A stretch of 64,000 nt of DNA from Linnemannia elongata (GCA_036320915.1 JAXBDG010000024.1:124001-188000); one strand, 5' to 3'; positions 1 through 11,375 are shown, numbered from the stretch's first letter. Made by a program: numbers and translations. The notes: generated from the sequence alone by a model not told the origin.

Positions 1-2305
1 AGCATGAGGAATACTAGCGGTGTTGGTGGTGGTGCAGGACTTGGTCAAGGATCGGGTAACGGCGATGACTTTTTCGTCGATCCGATCATGATGATGTTCC
101 TTGGGGATGACGACTATACTGCGGAACAACAACAGCAACACCAGCAAAAGCAACAGGCGCTGAGCACGACAGGAGGGGCCACAACTAACGCCCGCAACCA
201 TAATGCTTCATCTTCGACTGTTGGGTCGCCGCCTACCAAGTCTTCTTCGGTGAACATGAGTGTCACAGGAACGTTGACTGCCGCTCTAGCTGCAGCCTCC
301 AAGCTGCAGCAACTGAGTGAGGTTGCCGAGGGTGTTGAGCGTGGATCTTTGATGAAGACCTTGTCCAACTTCTGGCAAGACCGCAACTCGCCCAATTTCA
401 CACCCCTTGATTATCCCATGTAAGTTCCTTACCTTTTGCATTATGTATTGTTGCTGTTTGAAGTTTATGGGCTCTGTTCTGACATTGCTTACTTTTAAAT
501 AATGGACGACAATAGGCAACCGTCTGAGCATGTGTTCCCTTACTCGCAGATCATTGTGCGTGAGGATGAGCCCAGTTCAATTATCGCCTTGACTTTGAGT
601 TCGCCCCAGTACGTTGACAAACTCAAGGGCATCTTCCGCGGCGACTCGACCGATGCTGACAATAGCAACAACGCGACTGCTCCAATGTCGACATCAGGAA
701 CAGCAACACCTGCAGAGGACCCAGGATCATACGATAGCAACGGGAACAGTCTGATGTCGTCGACGTCTGCGACAGAGGGTATTTATGAGGACATTCAAGT
801 CTTTGACGACTCGCTGCTTTCTGAGCCCGGAACTCACATGAAATTCCGTAAGTTGGCCATCCTCGGAGGATCCCCCGACCACTTTTCTGTTTGAGTGCCT
901 CAATGTGACTTTTTAGCTGACCTTTTTTTCACAACTTGATCTCATAGCGTTCTTGGATGGATCGACGATGCTTTATTGCAAGATCTTTTACATGGAGCAG
1001 TTCCATGCATTACGCAAAGCAGCAGGATGTGAATACTCATACATCCAGTCGTTGGCAAGGTGCATGAAGTGGGACACGACAGGCGGTAAATCAGGATCGT
1101 CCTTCCTAAAGACCCGTGACGATCGGTTCATTATGAAGCAGCTGTCCAAGATCGAACTGGAGGCGTTCATCAAGTTTGCTCCACATTACTTCCGCTACAT
1201 GCAAGAGGCTTTCTACCACAAGGTGCGTCTTATTTTTTTGCCCCATCTGGCCAGTTTATTGAAACTGGACAGTTGTTTATTCTATTTTGCTAACGAAGAT
1301 TTTCTGATTCTTTGCTTAATGTATTAGCAACCGACGGTGCTGGCCAAGATTTTTGGATTCTATCGTGTGGGCTACAAGCATGGAGCTCTGGGTCGTTCGA
1401 TGAACATGGACGTGCTGATTATGGAGAACCTTTTCTACGACCGCAAGAACCTTCAGATCTACGACTTGAAGGGATCCCGCAGGAACCGATTTGTGCAACC
1501 GTCAGGAAAGGAGAACGAGGTGCTGTTGGACGAGAACTTTATCGAGTACATGTCCGAGTCACCGTTCTTTATCCGCGAGCACGCCAAGATGCAACTGAAC
1601 CAGTCCTTGGTCAATGATTCGCAATTCTTGCAGCGGTTTAATATCATGGACTATTCGCTTCTGGTTGCGATTGCGGATGACAAAAAGGAGTTGTTGGTGG
1701 GCATTGTGGACTTTATTCGACCATTTACGTGGGACAAGAAATTGGAGTCTTGGGTCAAGGATGCAGTGGGGTCCAAGGAGCCTACGATTGTTTCCCCCGC
1801 ACAGTATAGGAAGCGGTTCCGATCGGCGATGAATCGGCATTTGGATATGGTTCCTGACAGGTGGTTTGGGATTGAGACGTATTTTGCGGGCTCGACGGTG
1901 CATCGGTCGATTGGGCGGTCTCAACATTACCAGTCGATCAAGGACACTGACCGGGAGTATGATCAGCAGCAGCAGCAGCAACAACAACAACAGCAACAGC
2001 AGCAGAAGGAGTGGGGCCCTGAGGGGTATGATCAGATGCAGAAGCAAGGGCAGATGCAGTTGCATCAGCATCACCAGTATTCGTATGAACAGCAGCGACA
2101 GCAGGCGAACCGACAAGGGAAAGGACCTTCGCGAGGAGAAGGATCGGAGATATCTCAACAGCAGCATGCCCATCGACATGGAGACCATATCCACTACCAC
2201 CAGCATCATCACCACCATTCGCGGTACAGCACTAGTCTTTTGACGGGGGATGAGCGCGACGGAAGCGGGTACTCGTCTCGACCTTCAAGCTCTCTGATTC
2301 CATAG
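1..2305 (+). CDS. fab1: Fab1/PIKfyve-type phosphatidylinositol-3-phosphate 5-kinase, 3' part
   Basis: C-terminal part of a lipid kinase that makes PI(3,5)P2 on endosome/vacuole membranes; the gene starts before the window. I read four exons: 1-419, 516-847, 948-1222 and 1328-2305, with GT-AG introns of 96, 100 and 105 nt. Together they keep one frame of about 666 visible residues. The linker exon carries [15 protein letters not shown], typical of Fab1 just before the kinase domain. The kinase exons carry [21 protein letters not shown], the catalytic MDYSLLV, the metal-binding IVDFIRPF and the activation-loop [15 protein letters not shown]. These fit Fab1 better than the PI4P 5-kinase Mss4. 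After the domain comes a low-complexity tail with a polyglutamine run (CAG/CAA, about 1963-2007) and a His-rich stretch; the tail is not expected to be catalytic. No sign of damage. FYVE and chaperonin-like domains expected upstream are outside the window. Confidence 0.9.
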
Positions 2306-2672
2306 TCTATTGAAAGTGACTGAGTTGGTTGGACTGAGGTTGCCACCAATCGTTGAGCCTATGCGGAGAGAGGCCTCAGTTTGCCGCCAAATTACAGCTT
2401 GTCCAAATTAGGAGATGGGACATGCTCGTTTGACGGCATCCTTCATCTTTTCGTGTTTGAAGGGAGGCCTCCTTCGGTTGACGCGCCCCCTTCTTTTTCT
2501 TTCCTGGTTTTCCATTGTTTCCATTAACCTTTTCTTTTCTTTTCCTTTCTTCATCATCTCTCCTTCCTCTATTTTACTCTTTCTCCCGCACTGCACATAC
2601 AACCTACATATATATACTCTTTTACTGAAATACATTTCCCCATTCTCCTTTCTTCAAAAAAAGCAACCTACA
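2306..2672. other. intergenic spacer between fab1 and an F-box gene
   Basis: Fab1 3' flank and the pyrimidine-rich leader of the next gene (TTTTC/CTTT-rich from about 2480). A reading frame runs through it in phase with the following gene, but it has no domain character, so I treat it as leader. Confidence 0.5.
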
Positions 2673-4391
2673 ATGGCAACTCGACATGAGGCGTTAGAGA
2701 TTCCAGAAATCCTCAGAAGAATCGCCTCTCATCTCCCCGTAGGGTCACCCGACTTTACGTCCTGTCTCCAAACCTGTAGCTCCTTTCACACAATCCTCAC
2801 CCCTCTCCTCTACAACACCCTCACACTCTGCCCTCTGGAACACAAGCGACCCTCTCCCGATGCCGTCCAGCGGTATATTCATCTTGTTGGGCACCTCAAG
2901 TTTGATTTCTTTATCTCGGCGCAGTATCTGCGGTTGGGATTCAAAAACTTGCATTCAATTACGGTTTCTAATAGGAGGGTTCCTGGAAAGAATGAAGACT
3001 ATGTGTTTACACAGGTCGGGATGGATTCAGAGTTGATGGAGGCGTTGTTGGTGGTCATTCGTGAGAATCCAGCGTTGAGGAGGTGGACGCTTTGGAATCC
3101 TCGGCCCCGGCCGTCGGCGGAGGTTTGGAGGGAGTTGTCGAGTCTTAAGAAACGAGATCCTCCTGCCACTGGGGGACAGCCTGCTCCAGTGCAACCGGGG
3201 TTATATTGCGGGGTGGATATCTTGGACCTGACACAAATCTCGGTCACACATGAAGCGAAGCATTGGTTCCTGAGGGCCTGCGCGGATGCAAAGGAGTTGC
3301 GGATGATGGCGGTAGCGTTTATGGTGGCCAATGGCAAACCTGACAACTGCCAGTCGTTCCTCCGGCTCGAAAAGCGACCACCGCTGGGGAGAAAGGTCGA
3401 GATTGGGGAGTTTACCGGATATAATGTAATTGATCAGCTCACCTTTCTGAGTCATCTGGTTGAGGCCTGGAGTATTACGTGGACATCCCCCGCGGCAGGG
3501 CGCTTGCCAGTCCAAACGCTGCCGTTGCCGACGCTGGCAGATTTGAAACAGTTTATTAAGCCGACTACATGGCCTAAATTGAGGGCGCTGGATCTGACGG
3601 GGATCCCTAGGCGGCAGTTGGTCAAGTTCTCGGACGAATGTATTGCTCATATCCTTGACTGTGTACCCGATAGTCAGTTAGAGCAATTCAAGTTGCTGGG
3701 GTCGACGTTTGGTCCGCTTGGTGCGAAGACTTTGAGGAGGCAGTTCTCATGTCTGCAGGATCTGAGGTTGGAGCCTGATGGGATTGATGCGCAGAGCGAG
3801 TTTCTTCAGGAGGTTATGGAGTCGTGTCCGAAACTGCAGGTCTTGCGGGCGGGAATGTTTTCGGTCCGACATATGAGGCACGGGAAAGAGTGGGTCTGTC
3901 TTGGACTTAAGGAGCTGGCGGTACATGTGGACCTAGAGTCGGACCGCGACGGGGCAGTGATAAACAAGAATGTCCATAAAGATCCGGCATACTGGAACAA
4001 GTACTCATCCAGTCGTCGATACGTCTTTGCACGCCTTGGCAAACTGACAGAGCTTGTGGAACTCGACACTTCCATGCCCCACTACTTCAGTGGCCGCGGA
4101 ATGAGTTACGCCCACCTCTCCCACTCATACCGCCACCCATATTGGACCCTAGACTACCAACTACCTCACGGACTGGATGAGCTGGCTGGTTTGAAGAAAT
4201 TGGAACGGTTGTGTTTTTCGAATACGTATCAGGATCTATTGCAGACGGATCTGGAGTGGATGATTGAGAATTGGCCAAGACTGAAGGTGGTAACAGGGGA
4301 TTTGGTGAGAGGGGTTGAGAGGCATAAGGAGTTGGCGGCGTTTTTGAAGGAAAGGGGTGGTATCCAGATGGGACAGGCTCATGGCGCTTGA
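2673..4391 (+). CDS. F-box-like / leucine-rich protein, 572 aa
   Basis: Probable substrate-recognition subunit of an SCF-type ubiquitin ligase, by analogy with fungal F-box proteins. The ATG at 2673 follows a CAACCTACA leader and is chosen because the F-box-like motif begins at once: EIPEILRRIASHLP, then CLQTCSSFHTILTPLLYNTL, about residues 6-50. The remainder has irregular leucine-rich segments such as LRALDLTGIP and LQDLRLEPDG, without a strict repeat. The frame can be extended 86 codons upstream, but that part is low-complexity. No intron is needed. It is a clear paralogue of the gene at 6388-8502: shared block order includes an SAEVW motif, a W-F-x-x-A-C-x-x-A-K/E block and a DQL-x-FL block. 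Target unknown. Confidence 0.75.
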   Translation: MATRHEALEIPEILRRIASHLPVGSPDFTSCLQTCSSFHTILTPLLYNTLTLCPLEHKRPSPDAVQRYIHLVGHLKFDFFISAQYLRLGFKNLHSITVSNRRVPGKNEDYVFTQVGMDSELMEALLVVIRENPALRRWTLWNPRPRPSAEVWRELSSLKKRDPPATGGQPAPVQPGLYCGVDILDLTQISVTHEAKHWFLRACADAKELRMMAVAFMVANGKPDNCQSFLRLEKRPPLGRKVEIGEFTGYNVIDQLTFLSHLVEAWSITWTSPAAGRLPVQTLPLPTLADLKQFIKPTTWPKLRALDLTGIPRRQLVKFSDECIAHILDCVPDSQLEQFKLLGSTFGPLGAKTLRRQFSCLQDLRLEPDGIDAQSEFLQEVMESCPKLQVLRAGMFSVRHMRHGKEWVCLGLKELAVHVDLESDRDGAVINKNVHKDPAYWNKYSSSRRYVFARLGKLTELVELDTSMPHYFSGRGMSYAHLSHSYRHPYWTLDYQLPHGLDELAGLKKLERLCFSNTYQDLLQTDLEWMIENWPRLKVVTGDLVRGVERHKELAAFLKERGGIQMGQAHGA

Positions 4392-5435
4392 TAGGGACAT
4401 ATTATTATCTTTATATATATATATATTTATCCATAAACACATTGATACACGCATGTGGAAAGGATGAACTGTAGTTGTCAAATATCTTTTCTGGTGCCCC
4501 GGCGGCGTTTGGTGTGAGAGGAAGTGAAGGTGACGAAGAAAGAAAAGAGAGCAGAGTGCGTGTTATTGTGAATGGAGAGGGGGTAGTGTAGAGCAAAATG
4601 CCAAGAGGCGTGGCTGAAATATGCAACAGGGGTGAGCGAGGCGTGGCATGGAGGATGGATACGCGGGACAAGGAGAACAAAAGAGCTCGAAGCATGTAGT
4701 AGTGGCATTCGCATTGGCAAGTCGTGCACAGAGAAGGACAAAATGGACGATTTGTGTCTCTGCATGGTCTGTGATGATGCATCGACCTTCTCTCACTTGT
4801 AGCGGGGAAAGTGTGATGATGGAGATTGATGGTGCCTGGATTCTAAATGGTCCAGGTTTTGCCTTCACCTTTCGATCGGGCAATCATCAATACTGTACAC
4901 GTCTCTTTGGGGTCTGCACAGGGCACGTTGCCCCGTCTTTCCATTTAAGAGAGATGCATAGACTATCTCTTCCCCCGTTACCTTGACTTGTTAACGTTTA
5001 CTTGCTTCTTTGAGCCCACCGCAGGGTGGAGGAATGCACAAGCGTGGGTCAAGATTCCCACTAACCGCTAGGGTACTCTCTCTTTTGAGAAAAAAAAAAA
5101 GATAAAAAGAATCTCCTTTTTTTCTTTCCTTCTTTCTTTTTCTTTATCTTGCGTTCTTTTTGGGTTACGGATCAATAACCAAAAGGGTACTCCTTCTCAA
5201 AGGATGCTTTCTTCACTCATCATTATTCCTCGTTGCTACCTTTCGTTATGGTCTAGACTTTTACCATGTTAAAAAGCAACACCCTCGCAAAAATGTATAA
5301 AGAGCGAACCATAATAGCGACGAGTTCATTCTACATCCCATCATCTCCCTCCACCCTCCCTTTCAAAATCCAATTCTCCCTTTCACCCCTACGTTCCACT
5401 CATCTCCCTACATCACACCACAAGAATCCGCCACT
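4392..5435. other. intergenic region upstream of the arsenate reductase gene
   Basis: About 1 kb. Contains an AT run of TATA repeats just after the previous stop (4413-4430) and pyrimidine/A-rich tracts around 5088-5160. Open frames on both strands here lack recognisable motifs, and I do not call them. Confidence 0.4.
5296..5302 (+). promoter_or_regulatory. TATA-box candidate for the arsenate reductase gene
   Basis: TATAAAG about 135 bp before the ATG at 5436, followed by a pyrimidine-rich leader. Position and composition fit a core promoter; not proven. Confidence 0.4.
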
Positions 5436-5831
5436 ATGTCCGATATCATGTTTGCGTGCGTCCACAACGCTGGCCGATCCCAAATGGCAGCTGCATTCTT
5501 CAACCGACACAAGACCCAACCCTCTATCAAGGGGATCTCTGCCGGAACCAACCCTGCCTCGGAGGTCCACCCAGTTGTCCGCGAGATCATGTTGGAGATT
5601 GGTATCGACTTGTCCAACATCACCCCAGTCAAGTTGACGACTGAGTTGGCTCAGACTGTTTCTACGATTGTGACGATGGGATGTGGCGAGACTTGTCCCT
5701 ATGTTCCGGGCGTCAAGATTATCGATTGGGCGATTGAGGATCCCAAGAACAAGCCTGTAGATGAGGCGCGTATTATCCGGGATACGATTGAGCAGCGCAT
5801 CAAGACTTTTATTGCAGAGAACAACTACTGA
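5436..5831 (+). CDS. arsC: arsenate reductase of the low-molecular-weight tyrosine phosphatase fold
   Basis: 131 residues, intronless. Reduces arsenate to arsenite, or dephosphorylates phosphotyrosine if specificity differs. The phosphatase P-loop is at the N-terminus: C8-VHNAG-R14-S, the CX5R nucleophile loop. The acid Asp sits in an EDP motif (D102). The segment MGCGETCPYVPG (C83, C87) followed by a DW...EDP block closely resembles actinobacterial ArsC enzymes, where only the P-loop cysteine is essential and a low-molecular-weight thiol supplies electrons. The ATG places the P-loop at residue 8, as usual for the family. Length matches the family. It lies between two F-box paralogues with no functional link. 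The bacterial type suggests old horizontal transfer; that is inference. A generic LMW-PTP role cannot be excluded. Confidence 0.8.
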   Translation: MSDIMFACVHNAGRSQMAAAFFNRHKTQPSIKGISAGTNPASEVHPVVREIMLEIGIDLSNITPVKLTTELAQTVSTIVTMGCGETCPYVPGVKIIDWAIEDPKNKPVDEARIIRDTIEQRIKTFIAENNY

Positions 5832-6387
5832 GACCCTTTCACTTGGTTGACAACTTGACAACTTTCATCGTGTTGGAATAAACGGCCTGTTCCGCATGCA
5901 AATGGTCGTGCAACCTTATTTCTTCGTTCAATTGACGTTGCGCCCAATTGGTGAGGGGAGTGTCTGACTTGTAGGCTGGTCCCCTTTTCTGCTTTGCCGA
6001 AATACACCATGGCTCACAACAGCCAGCAGAACATCAAATAGCCCACCCGAAACTAGAAAGACGTCCATCCCATTGGCTAAATACCCCTTTTCCTCCCCCT
6101 TCAGTGTTCAGTGTATGGTGTGTCGGTATGGCATGGTGTGTGGAGAGGGGTAAGGTCCGTGCATGGTCACCGGACCACCTAAAAAGGTCCTGAGAAGAGC
6201 CTCTTTCCCTGTTTCGTACACACACACACACCTTTTCTCTTTTCCCTCGTTTACGTCCCACTTCCCACGACCACCCCTTCCTCCCTTCAACCCACTCACC
6301 CATACAAAAACACTCTCTCTCACCAACACAAAAAACCACTCTCTCACAAACTCATTCACATCAACAACAGCATCTCTTTCCTTTGCA
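5832..6387. other. intergenic region and pyrimidine-rich leader
   Basis: The stretch 6215-6380 is CA- and CT-rich (CACACACAC at about 6220-6231), a typical leader in this window. No separate gene supported. Confidence 0.45.
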
Positions 6388-8502
6388 ATGCATTCCCTCA
6401 ATCAACATCACTTAGCCCTTGAGGTTCCAGAAATCCTGCACAGGATAGGCGAATACCTCCCACGACGGGACCTCGTCACAAGTTTTCGGGTCTGCTCCTT
6501 CTTTCATTCCAGTCTTGCTCCTCTCCTTTACCGAGACTTGGACATAGCCTGTGGCATCTCCTCCACTAGCAGTGTTCACAGTTACGGTCGTGGTTGTGGG
6601 TCTAGTCGCAGTGATGGCAATACTACTCCTGGACACGACGACAATGATGGTGATACCAATTACGACAACAACGATGGGGGGAACAGGAGATGGCAGCAGG
6701 GACGACGACGTTGTGGACGAATGCTAGGACGACGGGCGGCGCCGACAGTGTTGAGGGACCGATACGCGCCTTTAGTCCGGAGGATCAAGTTGGAGACCAG
6801 CCTTGCGGCTGAGTACTTGTCCGTCGGGTTCACACATCTTACCTCTATCACCCTCTCATACAACGGCGAATCTTTTCACAAGGGGAGAGAAACACCAACA
6901 TCGACCATTGGAGCAGGTGCAGGGGCAGGGGTAGCAGGAGGAAAGAGGAGAAAGATAAAGGGACCAACTGGAGAAGGCTCTGACACGAAGGGTAACAACG
7001 AAGCAGAGGAATCAGACAAGGATGAAAAGGATACAACGGTTGACAACACAAAGGCATTGGTGAAACTGGTCCAGGACAACATAGAATTGGTCTCGTGGAC
7101 ATTCGAAAAGTTCCGGACAAGTCAATTATCGGCCGAGGTCTGGAAAGCAATCGTTGAGGCAGCACAAGACCGTCTAGGGTCGAAGCGAATGGTCTATGGG
7201 GGTCGGAGGATGTCGGCAACAGCAGCAAGGACAGGTTTGGAGTTGCTAGAGGTCAAGCAGATGACGGTCGACAAGGAGTCAGGACCCTGGTTCGTCAAGG
7301 CCTGCCGATTAGCCAAGGTCTTGAAACTCGTCGTCGTTGACCTCACCCACGCCAATCTCCTCTACACACAGGATCCAGTCCCCCCACCCTTATTACCACC
7401 GCTCTTACCGCAATCGCATGAACTACATCAGGAAAACCATGCAGTGGCACTGATGCCACCGATGGCGCAGGAGATCAACATGTGGAGCCTGCAGGGATTC
7501 TCGTTCATGGACCAACTTCGCTTCTTGGTCGAGTGTTCACAGGCCCGCTCCATCGCCTGGTCCTCTCCATGCGCCCAATGGCGCCATGACCTCTTCCACC
7601 TCTCCCTTCACGACCTAGAAACTCTCATCAACCCCGACCAACACCAGCACCAACACCAGCACCAACACCAGCACCAACACCAGCACCAACACCAGCAGCG
7701 ACAACGTCGCATGCTATGGCCCCACATTCACTCTCTCCGCTTCTCAGAATGGCTCCGCGGGAAGATTGATATCACAGAAATGTCCGCCCTCGGAACCTAC
7801 ATCTCAACCCTCCTCACCTCCATCACCTCTCACAACCAAATCCGCTTCTTCCGTCTCTCCGGCGCGAAAATGCACTCCATGGCTGTACCCATTCTACAAC
7901 AACATCATAACCTCAGCCTGAATCATATCCGCCTTCGAGGATGTCCAAGTGTCACCAGTACAATGATTCAGGGACTTTTGGAATCTTGCCCAAATCTGAC
8001 GACACTCACCGCCAACGTCTTGTCAATCGACGCCATCTCCCGCGGAAAAACCTGGATTTGTAAGGACCTCATCGAATTCCAAGTGTACATCGACTTGACA
8101 CTAGAACCAGCACAAAACCCAGGAACAAGAGCCTTCACAGACAGAACGCAAGAAGCCCACCGCCTTGTCTTCACCCGCCTTGCATCCCTCCCAGCCCTAG
8201 AGCGTCTCCTCATCGCCCGGGTTCCAACCCGCGGGAACAACGCCGTATCCCGACAGGAAAGCCTCCACAGCCTAAAGCTCCGACTCTCCTATGGGCTCGA
8301 CATCCTCTCAACTTTGAAGCAATTAAAGGTCCTGAATTTTGTCGATGTCGAGCAAGTACTGGACAAGGAGAGCGTTCAATGGATGATTGCGAGTTGGCCC
8401 AAGCTTGGCTGTGTCCAGGGGATTTTGAGTCCTTCCCTTGAACAGAGTTCCGCCCTTGCTGCCATCATGACCAACCACGGCGTGTATTACAGTTGTACAT
8501 AA
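6388..8502 (+). CDS. F-box-like protein, 704 aa, paralogue of the 2673-4391 gene
   Basis: Starts MHSLNQHHLALEVPEILHRI, so the F-box-like motif (EVPEILHRIGEYLP then FRVCSFFHSSLAPLLYRDL) is N-terminal, as in the gene at 2673. The ATG at 6388 is preferred over an upstream in-frame extension made of leader-like CACA/CTCT sequence. Two low-complexity insertions set it apart from its paralogue: an acidic Asp/Asn/Gly stretch near residues 85-105 and a (His-Gln)n tract encoded by CACCAACACCAG repeats at 7640-7697. The C-terminal half has irregular leucine-rich segments. Probably an SCF-type substrate adaptor; target unknown. The 2673 and 6388 genes look like a local duplication with the arsenate reductase gene between them. 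Confidence 0.75.
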   Translation: MHSLNQHHLALEVPEILHRIGEYLPRRDLVTSFRVCSFFHSSLAPLLYRDLDIACGISSTSSVHSYGRGCGSSRSDGNTTPGHDDNDGDTNYDNNDGGNRRWQQGRRRCGRMLGRRAAPTVLRDRYAPLVRRIKLETSLAAEYLSVGFTHLTSITLSYNGESFHKGRETPTSTIGAGAGAGVAGGKRRKIKGPTGEGSDTKGNNEAEESDKDEKDTTVDNTKALVKLVQDNIELVSWTFEKFRTSQLSAEVWKAIVEAAQDRLGSKRMVYGGRRMSATAARTGLELLEVKQMTVDKESGPWFVKACRLAKVLKLVVVDLTHANLLYTQDPVPPPLLPPLLPQSHELHQENHAVALMPPMAQEINMWSLQGFSFMDQLRFLVECSQARSIAWSSPCAQWRHDLFHLSLHDLETLINPDQHQHQHQHQHQHQHQHQHQQRQRRMLWPHIHSLRFSEWLRGKIDITEMSALGTYISTLLTSITSHNQIRFFRLSGAKMHSMAVPILQQHHNLSLNHIRLRGCPSVTSTMIQGLLESCPNLTTLTANVLSIDAISRGKTWICKDLIEFQVYIDLTLEPAQNPGTRAFTDRTQEAHRLVFTRLASLPALERLLIARVPTRGNNAVSRQESLHSLKLRLSYGLDILSTLKQLKVLNFVDVEQVLDKESVQWMIASWPKLGCVQGILSPSLEQSSALAAIMTNHGVYYSCT

Positions 8503-9565
8503 GTGTTTATTAATGGTTGCGCATGAAAAAATAAAGATATTATTTCTCCTGTATCCACATATTCCGCTGCTCGACTCACCTCAACCCCCTCGTTGTGCCC
8601 GGAATTTGTTCTCTATGTTGTCTATCATTCTTCCACAACATAGATCTGTCAGGTTCACCTCGTCGTGTACCTCCACTCGACACCTTCGTGGTGCTAAACT
8701 CAGGCCGCTCCAAGATAGTCAACAGCACAATGCTAGGACGTTCATAATCGCACTGGAGTAGAAGAGTGCAATGAGACAATTGTTGCACAAGATCCCGACA
8801 TTGCACTTCTCGAGTGAATTGACCACGAGAGAGGCGCGCACTTTGTCAGAGACGGATGGAACCAAGGGCTGGATCGATGTTATTCCATCGCTTTTGTTGA
8901 GGAGGAGGTAGAGTGAATGTGAATGCGGGGGGAGGAGAGTGATGTGTGTAAATGAAGAGAAGAAAGTCAAGGTAGGAAGGACATGGGTTGGTGGCAAAGA
9001 ATCCATAAAAAAGGAAGATGCAAAAGATCGCGAATGCTACGTTGCGTAAATTTTATGACCCTCACCTTTGTCAATTTGCTCGGCTCTCCATTCAAGTAAA
9101 AGTAATAAAGGTATTTTCTTGCCCAAGGTGGCCTCCACCGCATAATCGTCTTTCTACTCCTCCGATCAAACGCGCAATTGTCTAGAAGGAAAGAGAGCAA
9201 TGTCTTTTTTCAGCAGTTTGCTATCCTCGCATCCTACTGCTGTGGACGTTGCCATACCCATGGAAGGCCATACAATTAAAGAGATTGTGTGATTCCTGGC
9301 TTTGGACCTCTTTCATAGGTAAATGCCGCCTTTGAGCTCACTACTCCTGCCTCCAGTTCCCTGTTGTCTTCCCTCTCTGCTCTCTTGCATCGTTGACGGC
9401 ATGGAGAGACCGCAGAGGAACGGGTTAGTCTTTGCGGTCATTGCTTGACTACAGCATCTTGGTACCAGTCGCGACTGGAAAGAAGACACACGCGTTTACC
9501 AGCGAAGCTACAGTACACAAGCCAGTCGTCTCCGACTGTTAGTTTAAGAGCACAAATGGCGCGTA

Positions 9566-9598
<33 letters not shown>

Positions 9599-9766
9599 CC
9601 TTCCTTTGATGTACTCCTGAAGTCTAACCAAGGTTTTTACTGTTTTGGCTTGACCTGAAAGTTGCTACACGCCTACAAGGACCCAAGAACACAGTAAAAC
9701 AAGACAGGACAGAAGTCATCATCATCATCAACACTCCTAGGCATCACCAACACGGCAACAATCAGC
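8503..9766. other. intergenic region with a poly(T) tract
   Basis: No gene recognised. A run of about 29 T at 9570-9598 could be the tail of a minus-strand retro-insertion, but I see no flanking duplication. Small open frames lack motifs. Confidence 0.4.
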
Positions 9767-10989
9767 ATGGCAATGACAGGACAAGCACACTCAGACACTA
9801 TCGCGTCTGACATCCTTTCTGCAATGCCACCGGACCTTGTGCTCATCATCGGACAATATTTCGACCAGCGAGATTTGTACTCTTGCATTCAGGTGTCTCG
9901 ATCCTGGAACGAGATGCTTATCCCCAACTGTGGCGCTCAATCAGGACCGAGTCAGGAGGCTGGTGGAAACTATTCGGGGAATATGGGTCACAAACGGAAA
10001 GTGAACCAAAGGTGGAGCTCGAGGAATGGATCAGAATGATATTCGAAAAGTACGGCCATCACATTCGACACCTCGAGACCCAATCCTTTTTGGCTCTTGG
10101 GGCGGCATCTCTCAGCAGCTCCTGCAGGAACCTCTTGTCTCTGTCCGTTCCGCACATCGAATATCACGACAGTCTAGTGCTATCAACACCAAGACCGCCA
10201 GTCACGACAACTCCAGCGACTTTGGCAGTGGCAGCAACGTTCGAACCGCCATTTCTTCCATGGACTTCATCATTCTCGACCGCGGAATGGGACAGACGCG
10301 TTGGCTACACACATGTGTTCGAACCCATCTGGGTGCTCATCCGACAAAACCTGGGGCTTCGCCGCCTTGGTTTTCCGTATGAGCCCACGTTGAAGGACCT
10401 ACCACAGACATTTGTCATCAGCACCCTCTCGTCGCTGAAGCACCTCAAGGCTTTGGATCTGGAATATAATTCTTTGGAAGGGAACGCCTTTCAGAGCGCC
10501 GTGCCGAATCTGGAGCGACTACGTACCTACAATCCGGAGAATTTGTCCTCTCTGCAGAAGAACTATTCCTCCCTCCGTTCGTTGAAAATTCCGAAGGTCA
10601 TGAGGGTCGATACACTTCTCGCTGTAATGGATCGTTTGCCTGGACTGGAAGAGCTGGGAGTCTTACAGATATCCTCGTATGGAGAGATTTCGACGACTGC
10701 AGTGACAGGACCGCTTACCTCCTTTCCATCCTTGAGGGTACTTACCGTCAACATGGTTGGGAAGGAAGACGACCAGGCCATTGCAGTGTTAGTGATTCGG
10801 CTCCCTGGACTGGTCCGTGTTCGGATGCCGCGCATTCTTCAGAACACCAAAAAAGCTCTCTGGAACACCTGCTATCACCTAGATGATATTGGGAGCTATA
10901 CTCACGACACGTATGAGACGTGGGCTATCTACTGGAGGAAGCGCAGAGCCAAGGGTGCCAACACTCAAGGAAAAGAGCGAGAGGAATAA
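9767..10989 (+). pseudogene. F-box/LRR protein gene with a one-base frame break
   Basis: The first frame from the ATG at 9767 gives a clean F-box: MPPDLVLIIGQYF, then CIQVSRSWNEMLIP. The expected continuation QLWRSI follows only in another frame, which stays open to the stop at 10987-10989. The switch lies at a run of four C (9922-9925): a fifth C would join both halves into one protein of about 407 residues. The coding match is continuous across the break, so an intron is unlikely. The C-terminal part has leucine-rich segments (LKALDLEYNSL, LRSLKIPKVM). Either a recent pseudogene, an allelic frameshift or an assembly error in the C run. Otherwise it would be another SCF-type adaptor, only distantly like the two genes upstream. 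Confidence 0.6.
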
Positions 10990-11375
10990 ACCACAACACA
11001 GCAGTTTCTTTTTTCTTCACGCGCTAAGGCACAATTACAAAAACATATACACACACACTCATATCATTTTATTTATGCAGATTTCGCAATTAGGAAGGGG
11101 GAGGGAAAGGGGGGAGAAAACAGGGCTTGGATTTCCCTTAACATTACTTTTCCCTTTTTTTCTGACCCCTTGGAGCCTGCTCTGTCTCTCTCACCTCCAG
11201 TCAACACATTTACCCATTACTTCTTCATCACGTTCTTCCACCGATCCCCTGTCACGCTGTAAAGAAGATTGCCATGGCATTGGATAATTTAATGCCATGA
11301 GCAATGGCAATGATGGTCTCGAGAAGGGAGACTGACTTGACAGAAAGTAGTGGATTTATTTATTACATTCGTCAT
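10990..11375. other. convergent intergenic region
   Basis: Shared 3' flank of the F-box gene and the minus-strand phosphoesterase gene. CACA- and T-rich stretches only; no gene seen. Confidence 0.5.

Noticed and set aside
1559..2218. Minus-strand 219-codon frame with a polyleucine run
   Set aside because: It is antisense to the polyglutamine and kinase coding region of fab1.
4648..4986. 112-codon frame between the F-box gene and arsC
   Set aside because: No domain, no leader or promoter signs, and composition like the spacer.
9570..9598. Tail of a minus-strand retro-insertion
   Set aside because: A poly(T) tract alone; I found no target duplication or coding remnant beside it.
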